Source: Actinomycetota bacterium (GTDB lineage: Bacteria; Actinomycetota; Acidimicrobiia; Acidimicrobiales; Poriferisodalaceae). From it: 55,814 nt of DNA. Under the pieces are notes generated by a model. That model worked only from the letters and a program-made list of their open reading frames with translations, was not told the origin of the DNA and made no database searches. Where the stretch lies: NCBI GenBank assembly GCA_014238065.1, contig JABABU010000023.1, forward strand, positions 1 through 55,814, given 5' to 3'. Below, piece after piece: positions 25,724-34,316 of the stretch (position 1 is its first letter; every line of letters starts with the position of its first letter). The position numbers were made by a program, and so were the translations under genes.

Positions 25724-27118
25724 GTGACCGAAACCGACTCCGCGGCACTCGTCGCCGCCGGCCACGATGATGCACCGTCGGCTCTAGAGCTCCGCTCCCA
25801 CACTCCCGGTGTCGCGTCGATGAGGGTCGAATCAGTCGGCGGTCGAAGCGTCGTCGTCGTGCGCATCGACAACAGCCGTCGCCGCGGGGCACTCGCTCCG
25901 ATCGACGGCGAGAACATCGCCGAGGCCGCGCGAATGGCTCTCGACAAGCGACTGCCCCTCTTGTTGTTCATGACCTCCAGTGGTGCCGACGCCAACGAAG
26001 GTGTCGCTGCGCTGCACGGATGGGGCATCGCAGCCCGCGTACTCACACGCTGCTCCGGCACGGTGCCCATCATCGCGATCGTCGAGGGCGGCGCAGTCTC
26101 CGGGAGCGCCCTTCTCATCGGTCTCGCCGATGTCGTGATCATGACCCGCGATGCGTATGCCTTCGTGTCGGGCCCCATCGGCGTTCGGCAGCTGACGGGT
26201 GTTCGGATCAACAACACCGACCTCGGCGGGGCAGACACCCACGACAGAAGCACCGGTGTCGCCCACGCCATCACCGACACCGCTGAGGAAGCCGAGGCCT
26301 TTGCGGCTTCACTCCTCGCCCTGCTCCCCAATCACACGGACGAACTCCCGCCGTTCAACCGGACCGACGATCCGGTTGGCAGGGCCACCGACGAGTGCGA
26401 GACGATCCTGCCCCAGAGTCCGTCGGGCGGATATGACATACGAGATCTGGCGGCAACCATCGTCGACGACGGCGAACTACTCGAGCTCCGGGCAGGCTGG
26501 GCACAGAACATGGTGACGGCACTCGCCACCATCGGCGGCAACACGGTCGGGATCGTGGCCAACCAGCCTCTCTCGATGGCAGGCACCCTCGACATCGCAG
26601 CTTCACAGAAGGGCGCCAGGTTCGTGGCGTTCTGCGATGCGTTCAACATCCCGTTGCTCACCCTCGTCGACACGCCTGGCTTCTACCCGGGCAAGGACCT
26701 CGAGTGGCGAGGCATGATTCGTCATGGCGCTCAGATGGCATTCGCCTACGCACGAGCCTCGGTGCCGCGGGTCAGCCTCGTCGTCAGGAAGTCGTACGGT
26801 GGCGCATTCATCGTCATGGATTCCAAAACCATGGGCAACGATGTCAACATCGCCTGGCCGACGGCGGAGATAGCCGTCATGGGCGCACGTCAGGCGGCCG
26901 AGATCCTGGCCAGACGAGAGGACGAGGCGGGCAAGGACGCCTTCGTCGTCGACTACGAACAGCGCTACCTCAACCCCTGGGTCGCAGCCGAACGCGGCTT
27001 CGTCGACATGGTGATCGAGCCCTCAGAGTCACGAAGCATCATCGCCGAGGCATTCGACCTTCTGAGGAGCAAGCGTGAGGTACTTCAGGAACGCCGTCAC
27101 GACAACACTCCGCTCTGA
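25724..27118 (+). CDS. Acyl-CoA carboxylase carboxyltransferase-like protein
   Basis: 464 residues from GTG. It has two crotonase-like halves of a biotin-dependent carboxyltransferase. The N half has VEGGAVSGSALLIGLADVVI (about 122-141), and the C half has LVDTPGFYPGKDLEWRGMIR (about 313-332) and KSYGGAFIVMDSKTMGND. AccD5/PccB-type subunits usually have 510-540 residues; this one lacks the first ~60. No biotin carboxylase or biotin-carrier gene is seen in the window, so it must borrow partners or use another CoA substrate. The gene could also belong to a decarboxylase-type family. It probably shares a transcript with the LysR gene. Confidence 0.85.
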   Translation: MTETDSAALVAAGHDDAPSALELRSHTPGVASMRVESVGGRSVVVVRIDNSRRRGALAPIDGENIAEAARMALDKRLPLLLFMTSSGADANEGVAALHGWGIAARVLTRCSGTVPIIAIVEGGAVSGSALLIGLADVVIMTRDAYAFVSGPIGVRQLTGVRINNTDLGGADTHDRSTGVAHAITDTAEEAEAFAASLLALLPNHTDELPPFNRTDDPVGRATDECETILPQSPSGGYDIRDLAATIVDDGELLELRAGWAQNMVTALATIGGNTVGIVANQPLSMAGTLDIAASQKGARFVAFCDAFNIPLLTLVDTPGFYPGKDLEWRGMIRHGAQMAFAYARASVPRVSLVVRKSYGGAFIVMDSKTMGNDVNIAWPTAEIAVMGARQAAEILARREDEAGKDAFVVDYEQRYLNPWVAAERGFVDMVIEPSESRSIIAEAFDLLRSKREVLQERRHDNTPL

Positions 27119-27299
27119 TCACACAGCGTCGACATCGCCTTTGAGAGTGCGACCGCGAACTGCAGCGCTGACCGTTCCTTCTAGTAGCTTGGTCCTCGGA
27201 CACCACATGCGAGCAGCGTCGCTCGGGGTGGTCGGCTTGACTCCTCTTCGCCGACCGAAAGACAACATCAGACGATTGAAAAGTGAGTGAACCTTCAAC

Positions 27300-28571
27300 A
27301 TGTCCGAGAACTCGATCACCATCACCGACAACCGCTCCGGGAGGTCGGCGACGGCGCCGATCGAGCACGGAGTGTTTCCTTCTGCAATGGTCAGGGAACT
27401 CGACAAGGGTCTGTTCATGTACGACCCGGCATTTCTGTCGACCGCGTCGTGTGCGAGCAGCATCACTGACCTGGATGGAGCAAACGGCATCCTGCGCTAC
27501 CGGGGCTACCCGATCGAGCAGTTGGCTGAACAGTCGACATTCCTCGAGGTCGCGTACCTGCTGATCCACGGCGAACTGCCCGACAAGGCGGAACACGAGC
27601 AGTGGGTTCACGACATCACGTTCCACACTTATATCCACGAGAACATCGGCAGCTTCATGCGTGGTTTCAACCACGATGCGCACCCGATGGGGATGATGGT
27701 CTCGGTGATGGCGGCGCTCTCGACGTTCTACCCAGAGGCCAAGGACATCGACGACACTCAGAACCGACTGATCCAGATCACCAGAGTCATCGCGAAGATC
27801 CCCACGATCGCTGCCTTCACCTACAGGCACAGCGTTGGTCTCCCCCGCGAATACCCGGTGAACCATCTCGATTACACGGCGAACTTTCTGAGGATGATGT
27901 GGGCCGTCGCCGATCCGAACCATGAACCAGACCCAGTGCTCGCGAAGGCGCTCGACGTCTTGTTGATCCTCCACGCCGACCACGAGCAGAACTGCTCGAC
28001 GACCACGATGCGCACTGTCGGCTCGGCCCAGGCCGACCCGTTCATCGCTGTGGCCGCTGCGACGTGCGGTCTGTACGGGCCACTACATGGCGGAGCCAAC
28101 GAGCAGGTCATCAACATGCTCCACGAGATCGGATCCATCGACGAGGTTCCCGCATATGTGGAGCGTGTGAAGCGGGGTGAGGTACTCCTCCAAGGCTTCG
28201 GGCACCGGGTCTACAAGAACTTCGATCCCAGGGCCACCATCATCAAGAAGACAGCCGACGAGGTGTTCGCCGTCACCGGCACGAACCCGCTGCTCGACAT
28301 AGCGCTCAAGCTCGAAGAAGTCGCGCTCAAGGACAGCTACTTCATCGACCGCAAGCTGTACCCGAACGTCGACTTCTACTCCGGGCTCATCTACGAGGCC
28401 ATGGGTTTCCCGATGGACTTCTTCACCGTGCTGTTCGCGATCGGTCGTGCGCCAGGCTGGCTCGCTCATTGGGTCGAACTGATCAACGATCCAGAGCAGA
28501 AGATCTACCGCCCACGCCAGGCCTACATCGGCACAGAAGCTCGCGATTACGTGGACATTGACGCCCGCTGA
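27300..28571 (+). CDS. gltA: Citrate synthase
   Basis: 423-residue type II (hexameric, GltA-like) citrate synthase, which condenses acetyl-CoA and oxaloacetate. The conserved blocks are LRYRGYPIEQLAE, HADHEQNCSTTTMR, GPLHGGANEQV with a catalytic His, and FGHRVYKNFDPRA with the second His. The catalytic Asp is in NVDFYSGL. The length and a small N-terminal beta domain agree with GltA rather than the shorter methylcitrate type. The 181 bases upstream hold no gene and presumably the promoter; I see no strong ribosome site, so the start at 27300 rests on homology. Confidence 0.95.
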   Translation: MSENSITITDNRSGRSATAPIEHGVFPSAMVRELDKGLFMYDPAFLSTASCASSITDLDGANGILRYRGYPIEQLAEQSTFLEVAYLLIHGELPDKAEHEQWVHDITFHTYIHENIGSFMRGFNHDAHPMGMMVSVMAALSTFYPEAKDIDDTQNRLIQITRVIAKIPTIAAFTYRHSVGLPREYPVNHLDYTANFLRMMWAVADPNHEPDPVLAKALDVLLILHADHEQNCSTTTMRTVGSAQADPFIAVAAATCGLYGPLHGGANEQVINMLHEIGSIDEVPAYVERVKRGEVLLQGFGHRVYKNFDPRATIIKKTADEVFAVTGTNPLLDIALKLEEVALKDSYFIDRKLYPNVDFYSGLIYEAMGFPMDFFTVLFAIGRAPGWLAHWVELINDPEQKIYRPRQAYIGTEARDYVDIDAR

Positions 28572-28576
28572 GCTTC

Positions 28577-28607
28577 GACGATGACGGTGTCATACACCGG
28601 AATCGTC
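28577..28607. terminator. Stem with GA/GA internal loop, convergent junction
   Basis: GACGAT-GA-CGGTGT-CAT-ACACCG-GA-ATCGTC folds into two perfect 6-bp stems separated by facing GA/GA and capped by three bases. It fills the 34-base gap between the citrate synthase and quinone oxidoreductase stops. It lacks a T-run, but is the only structure there that could end both transcripts. Confidence 0.45.
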
Positions 28608-29586
28608 AGAGGTCGATGAGAATCTTCCCGATGTTGGCGTTCGTCGCCATGTATCGCTGAGCGTCTGCGATCTGCTCCAACGGGTAGCGCGAGTCGACAA
28701 CTGGCATCACCGCGCCCGAGTCGAACATCGGCAGTACTTCGGCCACAACCTTTTGGTTGATGGCGATCTTTTCTTCGATCGGTCGGGACCGCAGGACGGT
28801 GCCGATGAGACTCGCTCGCTTCGGCAGGAGCATGCCGAGCGGGAACGTCACCATCGGGGTGGCCATGACGCCGACCTGCACGACCCTGCCGCCTACCCGG
28901 ATGCATTCGAGGTTCTTGGTGAGGTAGTCACCGCCGATGACGTCGAGAACCGCATCAACGCCTGCTCCCCCAGTCCACTCTCCGACCGCTTCTGCGAAGT
29001 CAGTCGAGTTGTAGTCGATGACGAGGTCAGCGCCGAGCGCCTCGCATGCCTCGACCTTGCCGGCCGAGCAGGTCACGGCCACGAAGGCACCGATCGCTTT
29101 CACGAGTTGGATCGCCGCGGTACCGACACCGCTTCCTCCGGCGTGAACGAGTCCTCGCCGACCGGCCGTGAGACCGCCTTGCACCATCAAAGCGTCGTAG
29201 GCGGTGATGAACACTTCGGGGATAGCGGCCGCGTCTTCGCGAGCCACAGAACCCGGGACGGGCATCAGCATACGTTCGTGCGTCACGACGTACTCGGCCT
29301 GAGCCGCACCAGCGACTATGCCCATCACCTCATCGCCGACGGCGGCCGACTGCACGTGAGCACCGATCTCGACGATGACTCCGGCGAACTCCATGCCAGG
29401 AATCTCGATGTCGCTCGTCGCGAAAGGTTGTGGATACCGCCCCATCCTCTGAAGCAGGTCGGCCCTGTTCAACGCAGAGGAAGCCACCTTGACCTTGACC
29501 TCATCAGGGCCCGGGTTCGGCTCCGGGACGTCTTCGATCGAGAACACGTTCTCGTCGCCGTACTCGGGGATCACTACTGCGCGCAT
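28606..29586 (-). CDS. NAD(P)H quinone oxidoreductase, PIG3 family
   Basis: 326-residue zinc-free medium-chain dehydrogenase. The N-terminal GroES-like part shows SALNRADLLQRMGRYP (about 37-52), the mark of the PIG3/zeta-crystallin group. The NADPH domain has the loop HAGGSGVGTAAIQLVKA (about 148-164). Such enzymes reduce quinones or enones with NADPH. There are no zinc ligands. It is convergent with citrate synthase and divergent from the DUF971 gene. Confidence 0.92.
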   Translation of the reverse strand: MRAVVIPEYGDENVFSIEDVPEPNPGPDEVKVKVASSALNRADLLQRMGRYPQPFATSDIEIPGMEFAGVIVEIGAHVQSAAVGDEVMGIVAGAAQAEYVVTHERMLMPVPGSVAREDAAAIPEVFITAYDALMVQGGLTAGRRGLVHAGGSGVGTAAIQLVKAIGAFVAVTCSAGKVEACEALGADLVIDYNSTDFAEAVGEWTGGAGVDAVLDVIGGDYLTKNLECIRVGGRVVQVGVMATPMVTFPLGMLLPKRASLIGTVLRSRPIEEKIAINQKVVAEVLPMFDSGAVMPVVDSRYPLEQIADAQRYMATNANIGKILIDL

Positions 29587-29612
29587 GGAGGGAGCCTATG
29601 CCGAGCGCGACA

Positions 29613-29651
29613 AACGGGGTGGAGTCAGTCGAAGCTGGTCTCCACCCCGTT
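29613..29651. terminator. Perfect 12-bp hairpin in divergent gap
   Basis: AACGGGGTGGAG and CTCCACCCCGTT are perfect 12-base arms around a 15-base loop, followed by TCTCTTGT. By shape it is an intrinsic-terminator-like hairpin, but it sits upstream of both flanking genes, 27 bases before the quinone oxidoreductase start on the reverse strand. It may attenuate that gene, end an unseen short RNA, or bind a protein. Confidence 0.55.
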
Positions 29652-29774
29652 CTCTTGTCGTGTGTTCGACCGGCTCCTGGCAGATCGGACCCACTATGTG
29701 CGGCATCAGAGTTTTCGGCGACGCGAACGTCTTCCTGTAGGAGTTTTCGATGTGGCAGCCGTACCCTCACGGCG

Positions 29775-30104
29775 ATGGCCGAGACCGAAGACCGACCGAC
29801 CTCCATCGAGTTGGACAGAAACTCTCATCTCGGCCTCGGGTGGGCAGATGGGCTACGGGTGAAGTTCGACATCGTCGACCTCAGGCTGGCCTGTCCTTGC
29901 GCCGGCTGCCGGAGCCGCAGGGAGAAGGGCCAACGTTCGATCCCCGACGACGGAAACGCAGTCGCGGCCACGGATGCTCAGCTCGTCGGTTCGTACGCTA
30001 TCGGCGTCGAATGGCGCGACGGAAGATGCAGCAGCATCTACTCGTTCGATCGGCTCCGTCGATGGGCCGAGAGCGCAAAGGCACCTGAACCAGACATTGG
30101 CTGA
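29775..30104 (+). CDS. DUF971 (GBBH-like N-terminal domain) protein
   Basis: 109 residues from ATG 29775. The DUF971 pattern is intact: SIELDRNSHLGLGWADGLRV at the start, LRLACPCAGCRSRREKG with a possible metal-binding Cys pair (about 39-42), then YAIGVEWRDGRCSSIYSFDR. The domain is also found at the N terminus of gamma-butyrobetaine hydroxylase and next to Mrp/ApbC-type Fe-S proteins. A role in Fe-S or metal handling is possible, but no partner is adjacent. It is followed by an acyl-CoA dehydrogenase gene after 48 bases. Confidence 0.82.
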   Translation: MAETEDRPTSIELDRNSHLGLGWADGLRVKFDIVDLRLACPCAGCRSRREKGQRSIPDDGNAVAATDAQLVGSYAIGVEWRDGRCSSIYSFDRLRRWAESAKAPEPDIG

Positions 30105-30152
30105 CCCGGCCGGCTTCTGACGTGACCAGTAGGCCACGTAGAGTTCACGACG

Positions 30153-31265
30153 ATGGACTATGACTGGCCGGAACACCTCGATGATCTGAGGGAAGAGGTT
30201 CTCGGATTTGTGGCCGAAGCTTCAGCCGATCTTGAACTCGTCGACGACGCGTGGTTGGTTCAGCCATCGAGCGTGTTCAACCGCAGGATGGGAGAGCGCG
30301 GCTACATCGGGATGAAGTGGCCAAGGGCGTACGGTGGCCAGGATGCAGATGCGTTGACCCACTTCACGGTGATGGAGACCCTGCTGCTTGCGGGAGCGCC
30401 CGTGTCAGGAGCGTGGTTTCCCGATCGTCAGATAGGACCTGTGTTGCTGCAGTACGGCTCCGAGGAACAAAAGGCGCGCTGGATCCCTGAAATCGTCGCC
30501 GGGGAGTCGTCGTGGTGCATCGGCATGAGCGAACCAGACGCTGGGTCGAACGTGGCAGGAATCGCCACCAGGGCCGAGCTGCACGGCGATCAGTTCGTGG
30601 TCAACGGGCAGAAGATCTGGACGAGTGGAGCCCACGAAGCCAGTTGGTGTTATCTCATCTGTCGAACAGACCCTGAGCAGCCACCACACCGAGGTATGAG
30701 CGAGCTCGTTGTCGACATGTCCTCGCCTGGTATCACCGTCAACCAGATCACTGATGCTTCAGGCAACGACCACTTCTGCGAGGTGTTCTTCGACGATGTC
30801 GCTGTGCCGAAGGATCACCTGATCGGCCAGATGAACAACAGCTTCGGCCAGACGATGCGCCAGCTCGAACACGAACGCGGTGGCATCGACAGACTGGTCA
30901 GCAACAAACGGCTCTATCTCGACCATGCACGTCAGGCCGACACGACCAACCCGCTCATTCGCCAACGGATGGCCGAGATCGAGACGAAGTACACGATCGG
31001 CCGCCACCTCGTGTTGAGAAACGTCCTGCGCCAGATCGACTCGGTCTACTCCACGGTGACGAAAACGTTCGCCACAGAGTTCGAACAAGAGGTCGCTTCC
31101 TTCGTCGGTGACGTGGCAGGTCCCTACGCAATGCTCTCTGGGCGAGTGGCGAGAAACCTGGTCTACGCGCCGTCGTACACGATCATGGGTGGCACGACCC
31201 AGATTCTCCGAAACGTGATGGGAGAGCGCGTGCTCGGCCTCCCGAGGGAGCCACGCCCAACATGA
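30153..31265 (+). CDS. Acyl-CoA dehydrogenase
   Basis: 370-residue FAD enzyme that introduces a double bond into an acyl-CoA. The landmarks are GYIGMKWPRAYGGQDAD (about 50-66), CIGMSEPDAGSNVAGI (about 122-137), the KIWTSGAHEASWCYLICRT sheet and the C-terminal MGGTTQILRNVMGERVLGLP. The C-terminal part keeps the flavin-contact pattern. It is close to the FadE groups for medium or branched substrates; no ETF gene is nearby. Its stop overlaps the start of the phosphatase gene (ATGA). Confidence 0.92.
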   Translation: MDYDWPEHLDDLREEVLGFVAEASADLELVDDAWLVQPSSVFNRRMGERGYIGMKWPRAYGGQDADALTHFTVMETLLLAGAPVSGAWFPDRQIGPVLLQYGSEEQKARWIPEIVAGESSWCIGMSEPDAGSNVAGIATRAELHGDQFVVNGQKIWTSGAHEASWCYLICRTDPEQPPHRGMSELVVDMSSPGITVNQITDASGNDHFCEVFFDDVAVPKDHLIGQMNNSFGQTMRQLEHERGGIDRLVSNKRLYLDHARQADTTNPLIRQRMAEIETKYTIGRHLVLRNVLRQIDSVYSTVTKTFATEFEQEVASFVGDVAGPYAMLSGRVARNLVYAPSYTIMGGTTQILRNVMGERVLGLPREPRPT

Positions 31266-32035
31266 CATCGCCGCCGCAGACGTACATCCCGCTCGAAGGT
31301 GCATTGAACCTCCGCGACATCGGCGGCTACCGGGCCTTGGATGGCGCGATCGTCACCACCGGTGTGGTGTATCGCAGCGACAACCTCAACACTCTCACCG
31401 ACGCAGATCTCGACGTGTTCGACGAACTCGGGGTTCGGTCGGTGTTCGACTTTCGCGGTGACAGGGAAGTCGAACTCCAGCCATCGCGGTTCTGGTCTTG
31501 CGTCGACAACCCGGTCCGCGTCCCCATCGCAGACGACACGGTGCAGGAGAAGACGTTCGTCGAACGGGTCGAAGCACGCGAACTCGTCGAGGTCACCGAC
31601 ACCGAGGTCGGTGAGAGCTACATCTCGATTCTCGAGGAGAAGGGCCACCAGTTCGGCCCAGTCCTCAGAGCCATCGCCAGTCCAACAAGACGCCCCCTCC
31701 TCTTCCATTGCACTGCAGGCAAGGATCGAACAGGGCTCGCTGCCGCGCTGATCCATGGGATCTGCGGTGTGTCACGCGACGACATCATCCACGACTTCGA
31801 ACTGTCGAACACCTACCGGCTACCTGCACGAGTCGCTGCACTCAAAGACCGATTCGAGCCGATGGGCATCGACATAGAGCCATTGATCCCTGCCCTAGGC
31901 GCACCGCCGAAGGCGATGGAGATGGCGCTCGACCATCTCGAGGCGAATCACGGAGGGGTTGACGGGTACGTGGTTGGACGGCTCGGGCTGTCGACCGCAA
32001 CGACCGACGCCGTGAGGGCTGCGCTTCTCCCCTAG
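31262..32035 (+). CDS. Tyrosine/serine protein phosphatase
   Basis: 257-residue member of the Y_phosphatase3 (MptpB-like) family. The P-loop HCTAGKDRTG contains the nucleophile Cys150 and the Arg, with the Lys-Asp pair typical of this group. The N-terminal LNLRDIGGYRALDG (about 16-29) is the family signature and FDFRGDREV lies near 60. MptpB-type enzymes dephosphorylate phosphotyrosine, phosphoserine or phosphoinositides. There is no signal peptide. It is translationally coupled to the acyl-CoA dehydrogenase and ends five bases before a convergent gene. Confidence 0.9.
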   Translation: MTSPPQTYIPLEGALNLRDIGGYRALDGAIVTTGVVYRSDNLNTLTDADLDVFDELGVRSVFDFRGDREVELQPSRFWSCVDNPVRVPIADDTVQEKTFVERVEARELVEVTDTEVGESYISILEEKGHQFGPVLRAIASPTRRPLLFHCTAGKDRTGLAAALIHGICGVSRDDIIHDFELSNTYRLPARVAALKDRFEPMGIDIEPLIPALGAPPKAMEMALDHLEANHGGVDGYVVGRLGLSTATTDAVRAALLP

Positions 32036-32040
32036 CCGCA

Positions 32041-33312
32041 TCACTCGCTGATGGTGACGCGTCGAGTGAGTGCGATGTTCGGCGTCTCACGCATCCACCG
32101 AACGTCCTCCTGGACCAACACCACTTCCAGGTCGTACTGGCCAGGCACGTTCGGCGCGTCGATTCTGCCGACGAGATGAACGGTCTCGCTGTGGTCGACC
32201 CACCATGGCTGAACCGATCTGACCGGCTCTTCTGGGATACGTCGGCCGTCAGGAGCAATCCATTGCGCAGCGACCCTCGTCGCATGAGTCGGCGCCTCAC
32301 CGACACGAACGGAGCTGCGGTTGATGATGGCGGCACCGAAATACACAGCGGCGCCAGCCGACGCGTTCGCCGGAGGCTCGTCGCAGACAGAGACCTCCAA
32401 CCCACCAGCCTCATGCTCCGACAGCCGTTCGAGCTCCGGGACGATGATCGACGCTCTTGGATGCCCGAACGGAAGGTTGAATCGCGGTGGAACCCAAGTT
32501 CCTTCGACCGAGCGGATGGTGAAGTGTTCTGACTCAGACCCCTGGACGAAGAACGCGTTCACGCCGAGGCTGTCACAGCCAACCAGGTCGTAGCCGAAGG
32601 ATGCTGCGATGTCGTCAAGTGCTGCGAGGCTCGCGCCATGACGCGATGTCTCGTCCCAGTGGTGGTCGGCGTCATATGGCATCACCCATCGACGCGACGT
32701 TCCCAGAGCTGCGTTGTACTCGACCACGATGACACGAGGACGATGCACTTCGCAGATCCGCTCCAAAACCCACGCGTCGTTGCCGTCGATGTCGACCACA
32801 AGCAGATCAAAATCGCGCGCAACGCCAGCGCTCGACAGCAGGTCGACGACGGAGTCGCGGTCGACGAAGGAGTCGAGCACGACGACCTCAGCCGCGTCGG
32901 GTTCACTGTCGCCCTGTGAGCCCCTCAGAAGTCGACGAGCTGCCTCGGCCTTCTCTGGGTCACCCTCAACCCAGACGCCTCCCCAACCGCTGTCGACGAG
33001 AGCACCCGTACAGTTCTCGACTCCGTCGGCGGCACCGATCTCTACGAAGGTCGACGTCGTCGTCCCGATACGTCTGAAGATCTCGGCGATGATCCCGTCC
33101 TCGCCGTTCTGCGACCTCGTCGCGTCCTCACTGTGCAGCAGATGGTCAGCATCGCTCGCCATCTGTTCGACGATCCGGCGCTCTGCCTCGTTCAGCGAGG
33201 AAACGACGTCGCGAACTGAGTCGCGGTCGAGGCGGCCGGAGGGGTGGGACTGGCGTCGGCGAGTAACCACATCGTGGAGCCTCGTCTCGAGCTTGATTCG
33301 CATCCGGCGCAT
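32041..33312 (-). CDS. FkbM-like methyltransferase-fold protein with C-terminal beta domain
   Basis: 423 residues. After a basic N-terminal stretch, residues 65-270 carry the FkbM-related pattern: SQNGEDGIIAEIFRRIG, FVEIGAADGVENCTGALVDS (about 90-109, SAM-loop position) and LLVVDIDGNDAWVLERIC. Residues 290-420 look like an immunoglobulin-like beta sandwich (YDLEVVLVQEDVRWMRE), which resembles domains that bind glycans. Such proteins are often found in polysaccharide clusters as sugar O-methyltransferases. Here no glycosyltransferase is adjacent. The start could also be the Met four residues in. Confidence 0.72.
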   Translation of the reverse strand: MRRMRIKLETRLHDVVTRRRQSHPSGRLDRDSVRDVVSSLNEAERRIVEQMASDADHLLHSEDATRSQNGEDGIIAEIFRRIGTTTSTFVEIGAADGVENCTGALVDSGWGGVWVEGDPEKAEAARRLLRGSQGDSEPDAAEVVVLDSFVDRDSVVDLLSSAGVARDFDLLVVDIDGNDAWVLERICEVHRPRVIVVEYNAALGTSRRWVMPYDADHHWDETSRHGASLAALDDIAASFGYDLVGCDSLGVNAFFVQGSESEHFTIRSVEGTWVPPRFNLPFGHPRASIIVPELERLSEHEAGGLEVSVCDEPPANASAGAAVYFGAAIINRSSVRVGEAPTHATRVAAQWIAPDGRRIPEEPVRSVQPWWVDHSETVHLVGRIDAPNVPGQYDLEVVLVQEDVRWMRETPNIALTRRVTISE

Positions 33313-33369
33313 CCAGCGATCCTGGCACGCTCACGAGCGTGGGAATGACAGCTGATGCCAGCGGCTCGC

Positions 33370-34302
33370 CTACTCCGGTGGCGTAGCGCCCTTCTGGCTC
33401 GTGATGCGATGGTAGTGCTGCGGCTCGCGATGAACGGCGAAATTGAACGTCGTGGTCTTGTAACTGATGGTCGCATCGAGATCGCAGGCAGCAGTGATCA
33501 GCTCGTCTTCCTCGGTGGCGGCTCTGGCGACGACGTCGCCTGACGGAGCGATGATGCAGGTGCCACCGATCATCGGGACTCCTTCCTCGTTGCCGGCCTT
33601 CGCGACACCAACGACCCAGGTGCCGTTCTGGTAGGCCCCTGCCGACATCACGAGTTCGTTGTGGAACCAACTGTGGCGATCGTGATCGGGAGCCGGCGGG
33701 TTCTTGACCGGTGTGTTGTAGCCAATGGCGATGAGCTCGACACCCTGGAGGCCAAGCGAACGGTACGCCTCGGGCCACCGTCGGTCGTTGCAGATAAGTG
33801 AGCCGACGACACCGCCGAACGCACGGCTGACGGTGAAGCCCTCGTCGAGCGGCGGGACCTCGAAGTAACGCTTCTCGAGATGCTGGAACTCGCGCCACGG
33901 CTCGTGCTCGGCGTGACCTGGGAGGTGCACCTTGCGGTACTTGTGCAGAACCTCACCCGAAGGACCGACCCACAGCGAGGTGTTGTAGCGGTGACGGTCC
34001 GGCGTCAGCTCGGCATATCCGAGAACGAATCCGACACCCAGTCGCTTCGCCGCATCGAACAATCGCTTGGTCTCGGGACCAGGCATCTCGGTTTCGTAGA
34101 ACTCATCGAGTTCGGCCTCGTCCTCGATGAACCAACGCGGAAAGAAGGTGGTGAGCGCCAGTTCAGGGAACACAATGACATCGCAACCACGTCGGCCAGC
34201 CTGATCCATGAGAGCCAGGAGACGGTCGACCACCTCTGCCCTTGTGTGTTCACGTTGAATCGGTCCCAGTTGAGCTGCGCCAACGTTGACGATTCGGCTC
34301 AT
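33370..34302 (-). CDS. N-carbamoyl-D-amino-acid hydrolase
   Basis: 310-residue nitrilase-superfamily enzyme. It cleaves N-carbamoyl-D-amino acids to D-amino acid, CO2 and ammonia. The catalytic triad is Glu47 (FPELALTTFFPRW), Lys124 (KYRKVHLPGH) and Cys171 (LICNDRRWPE), beside the 47/127/172 of the Agrobacterium enzyme. FQHLEKRYFEVPPL and the C-terminal REPQHYHRI are also shared with that enzyme. It starts 14 bases downstream of the M20 carbamoylase stop and ends the reverse-strand run. Confidence 0.93.
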   Translation of the reverse strand: MSRIVNVGAAQLGPIQREHTRAEVVDRLLALMDQAGRRGCDVIVFPELALTTFFPRWFIEDEAELDEFYETEMPGPETKRLFDAAKRLGVGFVLGYAELTPDRHRYNTSLWVGPSGEVLHKYRKVHLPGHAEHEPWREFQHLEKRYFEVPPLDEGFTVSRAFGGVVGSLICNDRRWPEAYRSLGLQGVELIAIGYNTPVKNPPAPDHDRHSWFHNELVMSAGAYQNGTWVVGVAKAGNEEGVPMIGGTCIIAPSGDVVARAATEEDELITAACDLDATISYKTTTFNFAVHREPQHYHRITSQKGATPPE

Positions 34303-34316
34303 GCTTGCTCCAGAAT

